Made by a program: the position numbers and the translations under genes. From the NCBI GenBank assembly GCA_036365515.1, contig CM070873.1:40493807-40557806 (forward strand): a DNA stretch of 64,000 nt. The letters run 5' to 3'. Origin of the DNA: Torymus aiolomorphi (Eukaryota > Arthropoda > Insecta > Hymenoptera > Torymidae). The first letter of the stretch is position 1; the number at the start of each line of letters is the position of its first letter. The notes under the pieces are model-generated. The model was not told the DNA's origin. It did not search any database and worked only from the letters and a program-made list of their open reading frames with translations. Below are positions 24,521 to 36,621 of this stretch, in pieces.

Positions 24521-26142
24521 ATGTCGTCACTCCTCCGCCTCCTCCTGCTCCACCTTTTGCTTTTCCTCCAGCTTGCGAACGCTGACTTTGACGAGAAACC
24601 GCTGCAAGCGTACACCCGGAGTTTCAAAGTCAAGCTTTCCGACCTGAAGGACTCGCCAAACCCCTACAGCAGCATCTCTATCGTTTCGCGCAACAAGCCC
24701 ACCCTGGTCACCATCAAACCCCGAAACGTCGAGTCTGAGTACAAGGGCGACGTGGTGATCTCCCGTCTCGACGAGGACGGGGTGAAGCAGCGATGCTCGT
24801 TCCCAGCGCTCCGCAAGCACTACGACGAGATCGAGATGCTCGCGTACTCGTCCGGGGACGTTACCGAGCTCCTGCTGGTGACCGCCTGGCCAGACGACGC
24901 TGAGCCCTCGACGGAGCTGTTCGTCGTGAACATGACGAACTGCGAGTACGAGGCGAATTCCCTGCCCATAGCGTTCTCCGATGTGCCCAGGGAGGGCATG
25001 GGATTCATTATCGTGCAACCGTGGTAAGTGAGAGTGCTTCTTTATTTTATCGGATTGTTGTTGACATCGATTCGAATTGTTTCAGGAAATTTTTTTTTTT
25101 ACCTTATATATAATATTTTTAGTTTTAAAGTAAATGATTGACAACAATTTTTTCATGAAAATCAAAAGTACCTATTATATCCCTATTATAATCATTTTAC
25201 AAACTATATATTTCTTGACAAATAATATATCTTTCTTAAAAATATCGAGGAAAATTCGACGTTACCAAAGAAAAAAAGATTTTACATTTAGATTTTACTC
25301 AGGGATCCCTCGGAGTTCGAGATTTTCACGTTCGACGGTAGACGCGAGTGCGGCGCCTACATCTGCCGACGCGTCTACGACATCGAGTCCGGCATCATGA
25401 GCCGGCCGAGGAAGTTCCTCTGGCTGGACGACGAGGTGAGCCCCAGTAAGCGCACGGTCTACAGCTTCGGCGCCCTCAGTAACGGCAAGTACGCCGGGCT
25501 CCAGACACGCCGACCCCACAAGGCGTCTCTGAGCTACCTGTCAGAGCGGGGCGAACTGCTGAATTACACGGCTTTCGAGCTGCTGCAAGTCAGGTTCATC
25601 GAAATGTCGACGTTGTACAGTGAGTATATACAGTTTTGCATGTTTTGTTAGTATGTAAAATCGCAATGTCTTCGAGTTAATTCAACCGATAATTAATCGG
25701 ATTGTTGTGGCCCACAGGCAGCATCAGAATCTGCTACGACCGCATGTACAAGCGGAGCGAGGTGTTCTGCGAGACGCTGAACCCTAGAAAGTCGCCACCC
25801 TTCGAGCCTCGCAGATCTAACTTCGAGCTGGGTTACCGTGTCGAGTCCATGGCAATACGAAACCTTCCAAGAGACAATAAGTTTCTACTGCTCACGCTGG
25901 GCTGTGAGGCGAACAACAAGTGCGACAAGTACACGATGAAATTGTACATCGTCGATGATGATGTAGGCAAGATGAAACTCTTGCAGACTATCGTCCCGGA
26001 TGACAGCTGCATGGCGAAGACGGAGTTTTACCCGACGCTGTACCGCGAGGGGGATAAGGTTTGTGTGTATTATCAGTGCATTGCCTCGGAGCTGTCGGCT
26101 AGTATTCTGCGCACCAAGTGTTTCGAGATCGACGATCCGTAG
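24521..26142 (+). CDS. Secreted Cys-containing protein of unknown family, 414 residues
   Basis: Three exons (24521-25023, 25303-25619, 25718-26142) join in frame with GT-AG introns. The product starts with a strong signal peptide (MSSLLRLLLLHLLLFLQLANA) and then a mature region of about 390 residues with roughly a dozen Cys, no membrane segment and a possible N-glycosylation site (NMTNC). Segments such as RECGAYICRR, RICYDRMY, LGCEANNKCDK and KVCVYYQC suggest disulfide-bonded repeats, perhaps a beta-propeller, but I do not recognise the family. Exons are GC-rich against AT-rich introns and flanks. It neighbours two secreted neprilysin-like genes and could belong to the same secretory tissue, which is inference. 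A candidate AATAAA lies at 26270-26275. Confidence 0.85.
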
Positions 26143-27720
26143 ATTTGTGAAAGAGGAAACGTTATGTGTAAAAAGGGTTCATGTAGAGATATTGTATTTA
26201 CTATAGGAAGAATATTTTATGCTTATTTGATGAATATTTTATGAATAATTTATGTATTTAATCATTAAAAATAAAAAAGGATTTTCTTCTGCAATCGTCG
26301 ATCTTAATTCTTCAAAAGAATAACATTTTTTGCACGACATCGTGTAAATAAATGTAAACGGTATTTTATATATCAGAATAAATTAGTTTGGTTTTTTCTA
26401 AATCATATGCAAGTGTAACTTTAAAAAGAGGAAAAAGCAATTTCATAAAACCGGTCCTAGTAAGTACTTATTACAAATTGCAAGTGTGAAGTGCATAACA
26501 TATTTATATGTAAATCGTCGGCTGAGAGGAAAAAGGTCAACTCGGGCACTTCGTTTTTTCATAGACGTTTCAATTGAAATAATTTATAAAATTGACTTTC
26601 CTAGAGAAGAAGATGGAGAAATAATTATATTACTCATGAATTCTTAGATCGAGGCTCGGATACAGAAGAGAAATTCTTCAGGTCTCTACAGCGGCTCTCA
26701 ACTTAAACGTCTATGAAAAAACGAAGCGCTCGAGTTGTAACCTTCTTACGCGCGAAGCCGAATTGTAACCTTTTTACGCGCGAAGCCGAGTTGGAACCTT
26801 CTTACGCGCTCGGCCGAGTTGAGACCTTTTTCCTCCCAGGCGACGAAATAAGCAATTATATGGGGAAGATCAAATAACTGAGTACAAAAGTAAATAAAAT
26901 GTTTTTGAAGGGCGCACCTACCAGACTCTTTTTTGGTTCTCTGGATCATATAGTTAAATGTACAAAAACTCGAGAACGCACGGTTAAACGGGTGGCGAGC
27001 TTTCTTGATGACGCGCAGTAACTTCATTCTTTTTTAAATACTTCAAAAGAACCTCCTTCAAATATAAATCATTTTGTAGAAAAGTTGCATATGCGTTAAA
27101 AAAAAAAAGAAGAAGAAAATAGAACTAGAGAACGCTAACTTTAATTTGCTTTTTATAAAATGGAAACATTTTTATTCCATTAAAAGCTACATAAATTCAA
27201 AGATAAGCATAAAATACCGTGAAAATACAATGGAGCGTTTTCTTAACATTTTTCAATTTATATATTTCAATTTATTTTTGGTACCCAATTGTTTGATCTT
27301 CCTTGTAGAATTGATATAAAGAATGGGTGACAAACTTTACATGTATACCGTTTCTCTTTACATCTACATTTAAGGCCAATAATGGTTGTCCAATTCTGTT
27401 TTTGTCGAATATTGATTAATCAATTATTTAACAAATTAGTTATCACTAAAATGACTATAGAATTGAACGTAATCGGTGCGTGTAATAAAAAAAAACATAA
27501 CAAAAATTAAGAATAGAATTATTTACGAAAATATTAGTAGCAAAAGTTTCTCTGTTTTGAGATGCCAATGATAACAATAATGTATAAATACTATCGGGAA
27601 GAGCAAGTATTCCAGTTACGCAACCTGTATAATTGTATAAAATAGACATGTACACTGAAAAAACGTTAGCAGAAAAATTGTACCGAAAAACACAACCGTT
27701 GGCTATAGAAAAGGTTTTCA
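26143..27720. other. Intergenic, 3' flank of the secreted protein gene plus a MITE
   Basis: Contains the 3' UTR of the upstream gene, the element at 26517-26844, and AT-rich DNA. From about 27540 the plus strand has short segments that could be decayed N-terminal parts of the receptor pseudogene, interrupted by stops. An open frame on the minus strand at 27455-27817 runs over that decayed sequence and is not treated as a gene. Confidence 0.4.
26517..26844. mobile_element. MITE with short internal tandem repeats
   Basis: Left end GTCGGCTGAGAGGAAAAAGG and right end CCTTTTTCCTCCCAGGCGAC are near reverse complements, and the arms continue inward (CTTCGTTTTTTCATAGACGT on both sides). The right arm contains three to four copies of a unit of about 28-30 bases resembling CCGAGTTGTAACCTTCTTAC followed by GCGCGAAG. 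No coding capacity. Confidence 0.7.
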
Positions 27721-28940
27721 CTATACTCGGAGTTGGTAGAGACAGTCGATATGGCTGCTCCTCATTATCCTCCCTTCCTGATGATAGAAAAGTATGATGT
27801 CCAATATATGCTACCATAAAGGTCAGTGAATCTTAATACCACTACATGAACGTCTTCGCCCAGAAGATGAACTTTCACATAAGCTTCATGGAATTCAGTC
27901 AGAAGATATCAGGGCCGACACTGGTCGCATTAATATTCAAGAAGTTAGAAACGAACGAGATCAACATGCTGCCGAGGCCATTCTACGTCAGCACGTACTT
28001 ATACCGCTACAAAGTAACCATGAGTAGAGTATTCGGCGTCAGCAAGTTCACGGTTTTCGTCCCAATATACTCTCGGTGTCCAAGTTCTACGTGTTCGTCG
28101 AAATAATCGTGTACTTGTTCCTGTTATCGCTGATAGTGGAATTAATTCTCGTGGTTGCGAGGAAGCTAAGAATCCCGCTGACCGAGTAGAACGCTATGCA
28201 TGTCCTTCAGACTCTGCTGGGCATCAGCCTGGAAAGACCGCCGAGGGAAAGTATTCAAAGGATGATACACCTCATTCTGATCCTCCTCTCCGCGAGGTAC
28301 TCGACTACCGTGTTCTCTAGTCTCCTAGATATCAAGATACTGTGCGAGGAAATGCCCTTCGACACCTGGGACGACGTATGCGCCTCGATCCGACCTCCCG
28401 GTATATACCAACAAGTTCATCTATAACGAGTTGTACAGATACAACGATACCGAGGGCACGTTCCGCAAGCTGAAGCCAAAGCTCCAACTTGCTGACCACT
28501 CGAAATGCCTCAAAAAATTAATGACCCTCAAAGATCGCGTGTGCATCACGCCTCATGACTACAGTAGGCACTTCATCGCGCAGCATACAGGCCCTGGAGA
28601 ACCAGTCACGGTCAAGATCACCGGAATGACGCTGTTCGAAGATAACTGTGCGTTACCTCACGAATGCTTCGACGAGATTCTGAGCGCCATTGTCGAGTCT
28701 AGGATTTTGAAATACTGGGAGCCCAAGTTGAACAAGTCGCTGCCCAGCGAGGAGCTGGATAATGTAAAGAATGTGTTTCTCATGCAACTGTCAGTCATCC
28801 TAGCGGTCGGATTTTCTCTGGCGACACTAACGTTTATGGTGGAGAAATATAAATTTAATACGTATTACAATTTGTGGAAAAATGCTCAATATACTATATA
28901 CTTCTTCATAGACAAAATTAGTTACATTTTTCATATTTAA
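27721..28940 (+). pseudogene. Ionotropic receptor (IR) pseudogene
   Basis: Pieces of a divergent IR, a ligand-gated channel of chemosensory neurons, lie in order in different frames. SELVETVDMAAPHYPPF (about 27724 on) is the start of the S1 ligand-binding half; KFYVFVEIIVYLFLLSLIV is a first membrane helix; SARYSTTVFSSLLDIKI is the pore-to-second-helix region; the frame at 28431-28940 gives the S2 half and a last helix (LMQLSVILAVGFSLATLTF). At least three breaks are visible: a frameshift near 28058, an in-frame TAG at 28187-28189, and a frameshift near 28385-28405. Some breaks could be unrecognised introns, but none has a convincing donor-acceptor pair. The 3' half remains well preserved, so the loss looks recent. 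Confidence 0.8.
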
Positions 28941-29183
28941 AGTCAATATATCTGTGACAAGAAGAATAAAAAAAGTTAGAGTGCTTCTGGGTGTATAATT
29001 ATATTTTCCTCCATTCCCTGGAATAACATTCGAATATAATATAAGAAATACAAATTATTGCAACCTTTGTCTTGATACTTTTGTAAATAAATAAAACTTA
29101 AATCTTAAACTATATATTTTATATACTAACAAAATCGTAGAAAGGAATGCCTTTTGAAGTCAATATAGTGGTGTCAATAGGTA

Positions 29184-29784
29184 CTACGAAAACATTGAAT
29201 TGTGTAAAACTTCTAAATCTTTCTCTCTTTCTTCAGCCCTTTTCTTTGCTTTTTTGAAGCTTTCGTAGTCTTCATCATCTGTAGGTAACTCATATCGACA
29301 CAGTGGGCATGAATTAGTCTACAACAATAAAAATAATATTAGAAAGTTTTAAGTAAAACTTCTGTTATATGATGCACATAATGTGTATTTACCTTTTCCA
29401 ACCAAGGTTCTATACATTCTTGATGAAATGTATGGTTACACGGCATGACTACTGTGATTATGCCATTTACAAACTCTCTTATACATACTGGACATTGTTC
29501 ACATTTTTCTAAAGGTAATTTTCAATTATTATTTTAAATAATATATATTAAAGTACAAAATCAATATAATAATTGTATTTTTAAATACCACTGTTTGCTT
29601 TAAATTCAACTTTTGGTAGATTTTGAACTGCTTCTTTTGCTGCTGGAGGTGGCAAACTTTCACGTTCATTTATAAATTCCCACATTCCTGAATCTCTTAA
29701 GAAGCGTGCAATTTGAATCAAGTGGTTTGGTTCTTCTGACTGACCCAAAGGAGTCCATCCCATTTCATCAAAATAATCAGCCAT
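29184..29784 (-). CDS. RNF181: E3 ubiquitin-protein ligase RNF181 homologue
   Basis: Three coding exons (29784-29589, 29508-29393, 29318-29184) give 148 residues, close to the usual RNF181 length of about 150. The N terminus [14 protein letters not shown] and the [13 protein letters not shown] segment are diagnostic. A RING-H2 finger follows: [17 protein letters not shown] and CPLC supply the zinc ligands that recruit an E2 enzyme. The C terminus is Lys/Glu-rich and helical. An acceptor (TTATTATAG) just before the ATG shows an upstream non-coding exon, with a matching donor AGAG|GTGAG at 30241. The gene is head-to-head with V-ATPase subunit F. Confidence 0.96.
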
Positions 29785-29874
29785 TTTTTATCTATAATAA
29801 TAAATTATATGATTATTAATAATAATTTCTTGAAACTAGATATATTGTTTAAAAGACTCTCGCTATTTGACCAT

Positions 29875-30000
29875 CAGATGTAAAGTACATTGATATAGAG
29901 TATAAGTTATAAAATAATGGTTTATTTTAATATTTGACTAGCATAATTATATCAATTTGCATATGAATATACTTTGTATATATAATTCTGATGGTCAAAT
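29875..30000. mobile_element. Small MITE in the 5' UTR intron of RNF181
   Basis: ATTTGACCATCAGA at 29875 is matched by its exact complement TCTGATGGTCAAAT ending at 30000. The 126-base insert is AT-rich and without coding capacity. It sits inside the intron between the non-coding first exon and the coding start of RNF181. Confidence 0.65.
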
Positions 30001-30241
30001 CAGCAGAAATGTATAAAAACATAAGTATTAACTTAAATAATTTTATTTTATTTCAATACTTAATATCAGATCGATTTTAAAATAGACTATTTCTTTTGAT
30101 AGAATATGGTAGTTTAAATTACCAACGAGAATAATAACGTTTTATATTTTAAGCAACTAAAAGAAAGTATCAAAAACAAATTTTCTTATATAATAAAATA
30201 CACATAAATCCAGTTTAATATTTTGAGGAATTACACTCACC

Positions 30242-30612
30242 TCTAGGTATATGTGTTCTTTGAAAAATGAATTGTGATTTTCGTGTTTTTAACTATCATT
30301 CAAAGCATTACAAATTCAAAACGGCTAAAGCAACAGGCATGTTTTGTACTGCTATTCATTGATTTTGCTAACATCCAAAATACAACTTCGTCATCACAAA
30401 ACAAGCTTGAATCACATAACCTCCAATCCAAGTGTTCCTTTTAAATTCCTTCTTCATGCGAACTAGTCAAGATTTCAGGGAAAACCCGCCTTCATGTTAG
30501 GCGTGACGATCGGGTCAGCTGATTTCTGCTACGAGATCACAAGATCTGTTCTCTGAGACGTATTCTCTCCCTTGTCTCTTGAAATCCTACGGAAAATCAA
30601 TAAATAATAAAA
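30242..30612. promoter_or_regulatory. Shared (bidirectional) promoter region of RNF181 and V-ATPase subunit F
   Basis: The non-coding first exon of RNF181 ends at 30241 on the minus strand, and the V-ATPase F start codon is at 30613 on the plus strand. Both transcripts must therefore start within about 370 bases of each other. No TATA box is obvious at a suitable position. This is a typical head-to-head arrangement of two housekeeping genes. Confidence 0.6.
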
Positions 30613-31745
30613 ATGTCGCTTCACTCCGCAGGAAAAGGAAAACTGTTGGCCGTCATTGGTGACGAGGTGAGTAAATTTTGATGGTTTTTGTTTGAAAGTT
30701 TAAATCTTGTCTGATTATTGACTGAAATGGTTTGTCTTGTTTTAACGAATTGTGATCTAAGGGATGATTTTTTACTTGCAGGACACTTGTGTGGGATTTC
30801 TCCTAGGAGGTGTTGGAGAAATTAATAAGCATCGTCATCCAAATTTCATGGTTGTAGACAAAAGTAAGTTTTAGTTTTTTTTTTATATTAAAAACATTGT
30901 AACCTTTATAAAAGATGTTTAAATGTTTTAAAACTTGAAATATTTTTTAACATTTTTATTTGTTTTTATATAGACTTTATTGATTTATCTATTTTCACAA
31001 TTGTTATTCATTTTTAGACACAGCAGTTAGTGATATTGAAGAAACATTCAAAAGATTCATCAAGCGTGATGATATTGACATCATTCTCATTAATCAAAAT
31101 GTGAGTATACGCAACAATACACAAGCTTATAGAAAGAAATTTTAAAATATAGGTATCAATGCTATAAATTTTTAGTTGTTGTTGTCCATTTATACATAAA
31201 TTATAGCCTATGACAATAAGATGTGTATTAATCAATACTTTTATTTTTAATTTAACATTTTTATTAATTTAAATTAATGAATTGTATTAAGTACATGTAT
31301 TTAAATATTACAGATTGCAGAAATGATCCGACATGTTATAGACAGTCATACACAACCTATTCCATCAGTCCTGGAAATACCAAGTAAAGATCACCCTTAT
31401 GATGCAAGTAAGGATTCCATCCTACGGCGTGCTAAGGTAAAAATTTTAATAAAGTTTCTACATTATATATTAAATACCAAAATTTTAAACTATTATTAAT
31501 CATATTTGTTTAATAAAATGCTTTATAATAAAAAAATTTTGTTTTCTAAATGATCTTCAAGATCAATAAGTAATAATATTTCATAGAAAAACTGATTTCC
31601 ATTTTAATGAAAGAATGTCTGATTTGTAAATTCTATCTTTTTAGGTTATTTTTTATTTATTATTTATTTTACATTATTTAAGTCTTTTATACTCATTGAA
31701 CATAATTCTTTTTAGGGTATGTTTAATCCTGAAGATATTCACTAA
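30613..31745 (+). CDS. Vha14-1: V-type proton ATPase subunit F
   Basis: Five exons (30613-30666, 30782-30863, 31018-31100, 31314-31436, 31716-31745) give 123 residues, the usual length. The sequence shows the family pattern: [20 protein letters not shown], the segment [33 protein letters not shown], and the C-terminal GMFNPEDIH. Subunit F belongs to the central stalk of the V1 sector, which couples ATP hydrolysis to proton pumping into lysosomes and other acidic compartments. All introns are GT-AG. A polyadenylation signal AATAAA lies at 31992-31997. Confidence 0.97.
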
Positions 31746-31991
31746 CAACTGCTTCTAATAATTATGGAAGTTTGCAATATAAAATTTTTCTTGTAAATTA
31801 AAAAGATAAGAATGAAATATTTATTAGCTTAATCATTGTATTCGGTTGTTGTATTATTGAACAGTATTGTTGAAATATGTGTACAACATTCCACCACATG
31901 TTCTCCGCATCAACAGAATTGAATTCACATCTATTGTCAATTAGATGTTGTAAAAAGGCTAAAAATTATTATCATTGTATTGAGAAGATAA

Positions 31992-31997
31992 AATAAA
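31992..31997 (+). terminator. Polyadenylation signal of V-ATPase subunit F
   Basis: AATAAA about 247 bases after the stop codon, in a GATAAAATAAAAC context. Confidence 0.6.
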
Positions 31998-34342
31998 ACA
32001 AATTTTAATGTAATTTTTACAATTTTATTTTCGGGTTTTAAGGCACGACTTCGCTGGAAAAACGAGTCGCTCATGTACAAAAGCTATAAGTTTCAGTGCC
32101 AATCATTGTAATATACATCATACAAGAAAATAAAAGTTTCTTGCTTGGTAACTATATAAACATTGATTTAAATTTGTCTTTCAAATGCCAAATACATAAA
32201 TCTTAAAATAAAAAACTTAAGGTACAACGCCGGCTTAATTTAATATATATTAGTTAAATATTTTATCATTTTTTTCATTTATAATGAAAATCATAGTTAA
32301 CATTTATTACCAATGCACAAAATTTTGTATGAAAATAATAATGTAAAAAATGTTGTGACTCTTACTATTAATTTACAAAATTGGTACACAATTCATTGCA
32401 CGTTTATGTTACAAAAAATACTTACACCTTGTCTTACACTTCTATTGTAGCAGTATTTAATTATACACAATAACAACATTGATTATCACAGTCCAGCAGT
32501 TTTAACTAAAAAGCTAGATGTGCGTAAGTTTGCGAAGTTCTAAAATGAATAATGAAATTAATTGTTGAGTATCAACTTTATTTTAATAAAAAATTGTTTT
32601 ATATGAAAAATGTATTTAAAATAATTTTTCGAAAAGGATCAGAAAATATAATTATTTTAACTCTAGTTAATAATATAAATTTAGATATAATTCATACAGC
32701 ACGTTATAATGCAATAAATGATTATATTAAAAATAGTTTAATACTCACTAATAAACTTTTTTACAACCAATATATAAATATTTTCAACAAGAATAGTGTG
32801 AGATTTAGAGTTTACATGTAAATATATAAAGAGATATTTTCATGTAGAACATTAATAAATGAAAAGTAATTAATCTGCAAAATGCATTATAAATATAAGC
32901 ACTATTAAGTTTACCTAATTTAACAATAAATTATTAACGACATGTAACATTTCTATTTTCATGTCATGTCAAAATTTCAAATAGTATCTGCAGTAAAATT
33001 ACTCTTCATTTATTTACAATATTTTTTACAAACTGTAGTAACGGCGCATAATATACAAATCACATTAAACACAATTAATTTTTTTAGAGATTAAAAATCT
33101 ATCCATATATATATATATATTACAATAAAATTTCTTCTTCAAATAAATCAGATAAATACGTTAAAAAGAGATATTTGTACACAAAAGTGAAACAATCTTT
33201 TTAAGATCTAATAATTACTCATAAGTAAACAGAATGGCAATACTATTTCAAAAATAATTATTATCCATCAATGCATAAATTTGGTATCCAGTGAGAGGAA
33301 AACTTATTATTGAGATGCTTTTTAAATTCTGTTAAAATAAATATAAACATTAGTCTTATCTTCATTGAATACAAAAGTACATTCTTTAATAAATAGTCAC
33401 TAGCACAGTAACACTGGAAAAATATGCAGATTTAGCTATTGCATTAAAAATTGAAAAAACTAGTTTCTTTTGTACTCCTTAATTCTCAGTTTAGTTTATA
33501 AAACCTACTTTGTGTTCATAAGAATTTATAGTTATAGATCCTAGAGATAATCAGCAGTCAATAAAAATCTTTCTAAATATTTATAAATTTGATGAATCTA
33601 TAAATTTAGTGATGTTTGAGTGAATACGCAATGCATGTATCTATCATTGGAATAATAGCGAACAATTAAAGTCAGTACAGAATAATATATACTGCAACTT
33701 TAACATAAACAAAAAAAAAATTAATTCCTCAAAAATTTATAATTATAATAACATTTTTTATTCATTATATTGATATCAATCCTGAAATAATTTTGCTTAA
33801 TAATTGGTTTCTTATTTAGCAAAATTTTTTTTTTTAAATGAGCATATAATGAACAAAATGAAATTCAAATTTTTGTAATTCATATAATCACGCTTAACTT
33901 ATCTAAATTCTAATCAGAACCATTTCAAGCATACATTATTTTGTACTGACATAGGTCCCGTGAAAAGTACTGAAATATTCAGTGATGAAAATCTTAGCCT
34001 TATTTTAGGATTCCTAGAATTTTATGAACTGAATTGAAAACATTTCACGAATAATAGTACTTTTTGACACTCCATGCGCAAATAGCACTTTGCACACGGA
34101 GTATCAAAAAATAATGTTCGATACAGGTGATAAAAATGATTCACACACGAGTGTGATTGCCACCTTTGGGCGACAACCTCACACTAGTGTAAGAATCATT
34201 TTTATCGCACTAGCATCGAAAAGTACCATGTATGAAATTTTCTGACAGTACTGAGAGGATTCATCAATTAGAAATGATCTTATTGTCTAACCAGTCTGTT
34301 AAAACGCAGTGAAATTTAATGTAGATACCTTGACAGATCTTT
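31998..34342. other. Intergenic and 3' UTR region, AT-rich
   Basis: About 2.3 kb between the convergent V-ATPase F and SLC7 genes. It is strongly AT-rich with poly-A/T and (AT)n tracts (near 33104-33120). A hairpin-prone stretch at about 34120-34210 pairs GATAAAAATGATTC with GAATCATTTTTATC. The open frame at 32552-32821 is Asn/Ile/Lys-rich and matches nothing. Part of it is probably the long 3' UTR of the transporter. Confidence 0.5.
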
Positions 34343-36585
34343 TTAATGGTCATAATCTTCTCGCTCTTCTTTTGCTGACATAAATAACTTCTGAACAAAG
34401 TGAGTGAGCTTAGCTGAAAACGTGTAATAAAATATGTGAAACAAGAATGGTAGTTTTTCTTTCAAGAAATAAAAAGTTATAATATTAGTGTCTGTGTATG
34501 TAACAAGCAGTAAAAAAGTAATTTTAGGTTTTAAACTTATATTGAGTTTCACTTACCATTCACTTCTTGGAATTTCAATGGCTTTTTCTTCCAAGCAACT
34601 CCAATTAGATATGCAGGAACGCCAGATAAAGTAATAAGAACTCCCATACCTACTTCATAAGGTCTCTCATAACAGGGTACTAATACCAAAAATGCACATA
34701 TGAAAACAAAAATAATTGGAATCCAAAGAGATACCTACAAGAAAAATATAAGTTATATTTGGGAGAAGCTTTTGTAAGTAGATTTTAAAAAATATTAAAG
34801 TTATTTACTTTGATTGGCCGTTCCATGTCAGGTCGCTTATATCTCAACCACAAAATTCCAGCAACAGAAAGCATTATGAATGTAGATTCAACAATACTGC
34901 AGTATGTAATTAGTACAAAAATGTCACTTGTACATAACATAATAAGTGATAGGATGCACTGAAAAATTATTTATATTCACTATTTGTTCCTTTATCGTAA
35001 TTTACAGAAATTTAATAACAGTTAGTTACCAAAAATACTAGAGCTGGAGTTGGTGTAAACCGTTTAATGTTTATATGACTAAGCATGGTAGGGAAATGAC
35101 CATTTCTAGCACCAACAAAACACATCCTTGATGAGGTCATTATATGAACACTTAATCCTCCAAAAGCTGAAATAGCAACCATCAATGGAATGACCCAAGA
35201 CATGTAGCCCAAAAGTTTGTCTCCAAATGTCTGTTTAAAAGATTGTAATAAAAATTAATTTAACAAAAATGTGATCATTTAAGATAAGTTGTACTGATTT
35301 AATATAAACTCACAACTGCAATAGCATTTGATGCTATCATTTCATGTGGTCTTAAAACTGCTAAATAAGCAACATTTGCCAAAACGTAGATTACTGTTAC
35401 CAGTGGCAGTGAAATATAGATGGCACGAGGTAAATTGCTAAAAAAAAATTAATTTTATTAATGGCTAGAAAATAAAATATAATTATTATAAAAAGTAAAG
35501 AATATTTCTTACACATAAGGATTCTTCAATTCTTCAGTCATAAAATTCAAATAATTCCACCCTGAGTATGAAAATATACCAGAATAAACTGCCACAGCAA
35601 TTTTCCCTGGATCAGTATTTGTGTTATCAAAGGCATTATCAAAATTTTCAGTATGCCCTATAAATTTACAATAATTTCTTTAATCCTTTAAGATAAAATA
35701 TAAAAGAATGTTTTGAATACAGTATATTTATTATATATACATACCCATGAATAACCAGACTAATCCTGCTAAAATAATTACCACTAAAGCACCAATTTTT
35801 GCAAACATAAAAATGTTTTGCATTTTTGTTGTTTCCTTAACATCATAACAATTAACAAATGTCAGGAAACCTACAAAAAGTAATCAATTGAAATGACTAT
35901 GATCAAATTTAGTTTATAAAGAATAGAGTTGTAAAAACTTACATAAAGTTGCAGCAGCTAACAACCTAACAGCATTATCAGGAATGGGACAGTTAGGAAA
36001 GAATGGTTGAAGAACATATTGTGAAAAAGTTAAGGCCATAATTGCATTAGTAGTAGGTCTGAAAAATATTGTAGCTTAACTTTAATAACACTAATTCAAT
36101 CTCAATAAAAAATTGTAGAACATCATTGTAGAATATCATCAACACATAAGACTTACACAAAGATTAGATTTGCTGCCCATAGGTATAAGAAGGCAGCTAA
36201 GTTTCCAAAAGATTCATGAATATAAGCATAATCACCACCACTGCGAGGTATGCTAGTGCCAAGTTCAGCATAACACAAGGCACCAACCATTGACAATAGA
36301 CCACATAATACCCAAATAATTAATGATAGGCCAACACTGTGTACTTCTTGAATAACTCCTTTTGGAGAAATAAATATTCCTAAAAAACAGATATATATAT
36401 TATTTAAATTTTTAATTGAAGATCAAATAACACTTATTTTTATTAATACTTTAATAAAAATTGACAATACCTGAACCAAAAATTATTCCTAAAATAATAG
36501 CAACTCCTTCCAGCAGACCCAGCTGCTTCTTCATTTGTACTTTTTCTCCACTTTTGACATTCTCCATCATTGTTTCTTTAGCCAT
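34343..36585 (-). CDS. SLC7-family amino-acid transporter light chain (LAT/y+LAT type)
   Basis: Ten coding exons (36585-36471, 36379-36157, 36058-35943, 35870-35745, 35657-35513, 35437-35314, 35230-35030, 34958-34809, 34734-34557, 34413-34343) give 482 residues with about twelve membrane segments, the standard APC fold. Diagnostic points are [15 protein letters not shown] in helix 1 (substrate-binding GSG), the Cys in [11 protein letters not shown] that forms the disulfide with the 4F2hc heavy chain, [11 protein letters not shown], and [15 protein letters not shown] in helix 6. Such light chains exchange large neutral or cationic amino acids at the plasma membrane and feed TOR signalling. Drosophila relatives include minidiscs, JhI-21 and genderblind; which is the orthologue cannot be decided here. 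A 5' non-coding exon is implied by the acceptor TTTCAG near 36622. Confidence 0.95.
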
Positions 36586-36621
36586 TTTGATTGTTAGTCA
36601 CTAAGTACTCTAATATCCAAT

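Noticed and set aside
24527..25018. 163-codon open frame antisense to the first exon of the unknown secreted protein
   Set aside because: It is a shadow of a GC-rich coding exon; the sense strand has a signal peptide, splice sites and a stop, the antisense has none.
27455..27817. 120-codon minus-strand open frame
   Set aside because: It is antisense to the decayed start of the ionotropic receptor on the plus strand, whose S1 motif is recognisable.
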